The notes below the pieces were generated by a model that was not told the DNA's origin, did no database searches, and saw nothing but the letters and a program-made list of their open reading frames with translations. The position numbers and the translations under genes were made by a program. From Hyphomicrobiales bacterium (GTDB lineage Bacteria; Pseudomonadota; Alphaproteobacteria; Rhizobiales; TMED25): a stretch of 9,038 nt of DNA. Location: positions 1-9,038 of the forward strand of contig JADHLM010000042.1 in the NCBI GenBank assembly GCA_016780665.1, written 5' to 3'. Of the stretch, positions 6,515 to 9,038 are shown in pieces. The number at the start of each line of letters is the position of its first letter. Position 1 is the stretch's first letter.

Positions 6515-6847
6515 CTAAGATGCTTTATTTAAAAAATCTTTGTAAGATGTAATCATGTCTGTAATCTTTTTATCAACCAACTTATTCGAATCCTCAAGCT
6601 TCAAATTTTTTTTCTTCAGATCATCAATTTTAAAAAGTAAATCAACATTTTCATCGTTTAATTTTTCAATTTTTTTAGTTAGATCCTTTATTTCCCCAGA
6701 GTTTGAGCTTTCTGTGGTAAGATTTTTCTCACTTAAATTGTTGACGGCCGAATTCAAATTTTCCAGAGCTTTAGCAAGTCTAGGGTTTAGATCATTGAGA
6801 TTTTTTGTCTCAACATAAGTCCCTGCTTTAAAGTTTTGCTGGTTCAT
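6515..6847 (-). CDS. ZauP-like coiled-coil protein upstream of ZapA
   Basis: This is a 110-residue soluble protein. Residues 1-50 are polar with LNDLNPRLAKALENLNSAV (17-35) likely helical; 51-100 form a strong coiled coil with regular hydrophobic spacing (IKDLTKKIEKLNDENVDLL, then FKIDDLKKKNLKLED). The C-terminal YKDFLNKAS is short. There is no membrane segment or enzyme motif. In Caulobacter the gene directly upstream of zapA encodes ZauP, a coiled-coil partner of ZapA that focuses the Z ring, and similar small coiled-coil genes occur there in other alphaproteobacteria. The assignment rests on position, size and coiled coil, not on clear residue identity, which is weak evidence in such proteins. 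GTGAG lies about 6 bases before the ATG. It is the first gene of the minus-strand series. Confidence 0.7.
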   Translation of the reverse strand: MNQQNFKAGTYVETKNLNDLNPRLAKALENLNSAVNNLSEKNLTTESSNSGEIKDLTKKIEKLNDENVDLLFKIDDLKKKNLKLEDSNKLVDKKITDMITSYKDFLNKAS

Positions 6848-7080
6848 TTTAATCTCACTAATCTAAGATAAAAAGCTTCTTATTTTTATATGATTGCAGC
6901 TTTCTAATAAATATTAATATTAATGATTAGTAAATTGCAATAAAAAAAAAATAAGTTTTCAATTAAAAACAATACCTTTCATATTCATTTTATACAGAAA
7001 AGAGAAGTAATTATGTAAATATTGTTTGATAAAACATGTTATTAATTATAAAAAAAGATCAAGTAATCATCGTGAGTAAT
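6848..7080. promoter_or_regulatory. Divergent intergenic region between zauP-like gene and tkt
   Basis: This 233-base AT-rich spacer must hold promoters for both directions, and it has no gene. For tkt, TTGTTT (7022-7027) and TATAAA (7047-7052) are separated by 19 bases, a weak pair. For the minus strand, TTGCAA (6935-6940) lies 18 bases before TAATAT (6911-6916), also a weak pair, and TATAAA (6885-6890) is a second possible -10 box. A 12-base palindrome, ATTAATATTAAT, is at 6913-6924 and overlaps the first minus-strand candidate. I saw no GANTC methylation site and no hairpin followed by a T run. Confidence 0.5.
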
Positions 7081-9038
7081 ATGGAAAAACATATAGCATA
7101 TCAAGAAATGGCGAATGCAATTAGAGCCCTATCCATCGATGCAATAGAACAGGCAAATAGTGGACATCCTGGATTACCTCTCGGCATGGCAGATGTAGCG
7201 ACAGTTTTATTCTCAGACTTTCTGAAATTCGATGCAAGTAGCCCACAATGGCATGATCGTGATAGATTTGTGCTGTCTGGAGGACATGGATCTATGCTTC
7301 TTTATTCACTGCTATATTTGCTTGGCTATGATGACATTAAAATAGAAGATTTAAAAAACTTCAGACAACTGGGATCTAAAACAGCCGGACATCCGGAGTA
7401 TGGTCATCTAAAGGGAATTGAAACCACAACGGGACCTCTGGGTCAGGGCATTGCAAATGCAGTGGGAATGGCAATTTCTGAAAAAATGCTATCAGCAAGA
7501 TACGGCAGTGATATTGTCAATCATATGACGTATGTAATGGCAGGTGATGGTGATCTTATGGAAGGGATTTCTCAGGAAGCCATATCCCTCGCAGGTCATT
7601 TAAACTTGAACAAGCTTATCTTGATTTTTGATGACAACCAAATATCAATTGATGGTCCAATCTCAAAAACTGACTCAACTGATCAAGCTAAAAGATTTGA
7701 GGCGTCAGGATGGGAAGTAATTGAAATAGATGGACACAAACCAATTGAGATAACCAGAGCACTTGAACAATGCAAAAAATCATCAAAACCTTCTATGATC
7801 AAGTGTAGAACAATTATCGGCTATGGATCCCCTAATAAAGAAGGGACATCCGGTGTTCACGGTTCCCCTCTTGGAAATGAAGAGTACCTGCTAACACGAG
7901 AGAAACTAGGTATTAATTATGATAAATTTTCTATTCCAAATGAGATTCTTGACGCATGGAGGAGCATTGGAATAAAGGGATCCAAAGGAAGAATAAATTG
8001 GGAAGAAAGATTCCAAAATTTACCGGCGCAAATTCAAGATAAGTTCAACAATCAAATTAGCGGTGTCGTAAACCAAGAAGTCTTCAAATCACTCGTAGAA
8101 TTAAAACTTGAATATCTAACCACAAAAAGTGACATTGCAACAAGAAAGGCGTCCGAGATTGCTCTTCATTGCATAAATGAGAACACAGAAATTTTGATCG
8201 GTGGCTCTGCAGATTTAACAGGTTCAAATAATACAAAAACAAAAAATATTAATGAAATAACATCAGATAATTTTAGTGGTAGATATATTCACTATGGTAT
8301 CCGTGAGCACGCAATGGGTGCTATTATGAATGGCATATCCCTTCATAAAGGATTTATCCCATACGGAGGTACCTTTCTGATATTTTCTGATTATTGTCGC
8401 CCTGCAATAAGGCTTGGAGCATTGATGCAACAGCAGAATATCTATGTCCTTACTCATGACTCAATAGGGCTTGGTGAAGATGGTCCCACTCATCAACCTG
8501 TTGAGCACCTATCAAGCTTGCGATCAATACCAAATGTCTATGTATTTAGACCTGCTTCTGCTATTGAAACAATAGAATGCTGGGAAATTATATTAAAAAA
8601 TAGTGGTGGACCAAGTCTCATTGCACTATCAAGGCAAAATCTAAATGAGTTTAGAGAATTATCAGACCAGTATGATGTTAATAGTTGTCAAAAAGGAATA
8701 TATTTAGTAAAAGCCAACTCAGATGATCCAGATTATGCCCTTTTTGCAACTGGCTCTGAAGTGGAAATAGCAATTGATGCATATAACCCACTCACTCAAT
8801 CGGGAATAAAAATGGCTATATATTCTGTGCCTTGCCTGGACCTGTTCAATGATCAAGATGATAATTTCAAAGATAGTATAATAAGAAATGCTAAACAAAA
8901 TATAGTTATTGAGGCAGGTATGCGACAAGGGTGGGGAAAAATACTTGGTAATGATGGAATATTTGTTGGAATGTCATCTTTTGGTGCAAGTGGACCATAC
9001 AAAGAACTTTATCAACATTTTGGGATCACAAAAGATCA
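7081..9038 (+). CDS. tkt: Transketolase, cut by the right window edge
   Basis: Transketolase transfers two-carbon units between sugar phosphates with thiamine diphosphate, linking the pentose phosphate pathway to glycolysis. The window holds 652 codons, so only about the last ten or so residues of a usual 660-residue protein are missing. Visible blocks: NSGHPGLPLGMADVA (26-40), LSGGHGSMLLYSLLYL (65-80), ETTTGPLGQGIANAVGMA (114-131), the cofactor motif GDGDLMEG (155-162) paired with DDNQISIDG (184-192, Asn186), SGVHGSPLG (257-265), the catalytic glutamate in YGIREHAMGA (405-414, Glu409), and DSIGLGEDGPTHQPVEHL (460-477). Together these give both thiamine domains and part of the C-terminal domain. 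I chose ATG 7081, where the family similarity starts; GTG 7072 (adding three residues) and ATG 7036 (adding 15) are also in frame. It is transcribed away from the zauP-zapA series. No frameshift or stop interrupts it. Confidence 0.96.
   Translation, partial: MEKHIAYQEMANAIRALSIDAIEQANSGHPGLPLGMADVATVLFSDFLKFDASSPQWHDRDRFVLSGGHGSMLLYSLLYLLGYDDIKIEDLKNFRQLGSKTAGHPEYGHLKGIETTTGPLGQGIANAVGMAISEKMLSARYGSDIVNHMTYVMAGDGDLMEGISQEAISLAGHLNLNKLILIFDDNQISIDGPISKTDSTDQAKRFEASGWEVIEIDGHKPIEITRALEQCKKSSKPSMIKCRTIIGYGSPNKEGTSGVHGSPLGNEEYLLTREKLGINYDKFSIPNEILDAWRSIGIKGSKGRINWEERFQNLPAQIQDKFNNQISGVVNQEVFKSLVELKLEYLTTKSDIATRKASEIALHCINENTEILIGGSADLTGSNNTKTKNINEITSDNFSGRYIHYGIREHAMGAIMNGISLHKGFIPYGGTFLIFSDYCRPAIRLGALMQQQNIYVLTHDSIGLGEDGPTHQPVEHLSSLRSIPNVYVFRPASAIETIECWEIILKNSGGPSLIALSRQNLNEFRELSDQYDVNSCQKGIYLVKANSDDPDYALFATGSEVEIAIDAYNPLTQSGIKMAIYSVPCLDLFNDQDDNFKDSIIRNAKQNIVIEAGMRQGWGKILGNDGIFVGMSSFGASGPYKELYQHFGITKD

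Noticed and set aside
6555..6818. Plus-strand frame of 87 codons opposite the ZauP-like gene
   Set aside because: It is a Phe/Ser-rich mirror of the Lys/Glu-rich coiled coil on the other strand, the usual antisense shadow, with no family signature.
8263..8928. Minus-strand frames at 8263-8457 and 8719-8928
   Set aside because: Both lie inside transketolase, whose conserved motifs run through the region on the plus strand.
1..9038. Mobile elements, CRISPR arrays, tRNA genes, toxin-antitoxin or defence genes
   Set aside because: I saw no long direct or terminal repeats, no regularly spaced repeats, no tRNA-like cloverleaf and no transposase or defence domains. All sizeable frames are accounted for by housekeeping genes.

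Overview
This window is a compact housekeeping locus from an AT-rich alphaproteobacterium. By eye about one third of the bases are G or C. The gene order zauP-zapA-6S RNA-formyltetrahydrofolate cyclo-ligase-YmdB-like phosphoesterase-yebC-ruvC-ruvA-ruvB-tolQ-tolR-tolA, with a divergent transketolase gene, is typical of alphaproteobacteria. Low G+C, short spacers and overlapping genes suggest a streamlined, perhaps free-living marine lineage. That placement is inference; no rRNA is present to confirm it.

Layout, read in the direction of transcription. From 6847 down to 1 everything is on the minus strand. First come a small coiled-coil protein (ZauP-like) and ZapA, both linked to the FtsZ ring. 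The 188-base gap after zapA is filled by 6S RNA, the RNA that binds RNA polymerase. Its closing helix runs into the start of the cyclo-ligase gene. A metallophosphoesterase of the YmdB type and YebC follow. Then come the Holliday-junction genes ruvC, ruvA and ruvB, which overlap by 4 bases (ruvC/ruvA) and by 1 or more bases (ruvA/ruvB). A 100-base spacer with a perfect TATAAT box precedes tolQ and tolR. The first 362 bases hold the N-terminal third or so of tolA, cut by the window edge. From 7081 to the right edge, on the plus strand, lies a nearly complete transketolase gene (652 codons seen).

How the genes fit together: ZauP and ZapA focus the Z ring. TolQ, TolR and TolA use the proton gradient to draw in the outer membrane during constriction. 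RuvABC resolves recombination intermediates before chromosomes separate. 6S RNA, the folate enzyme and transketolase belong to general growth control and one-carbon and pentose metabolism.

I found no mobile element, CRISPR array, tRNA, defence system, prophage or unexplained large ORF. No stretch over 300 bases lacks a gene; the longest is the divergent promoter region 6848-7080 (233 bases). I do not see an undescribed system here. The points most worth a second look are the overlap of 6S RNA with the cyclo-ligase start, paired inverted repeats just upstream of the 6S promoter, and the missing ybgC between ruvB and tolQ.
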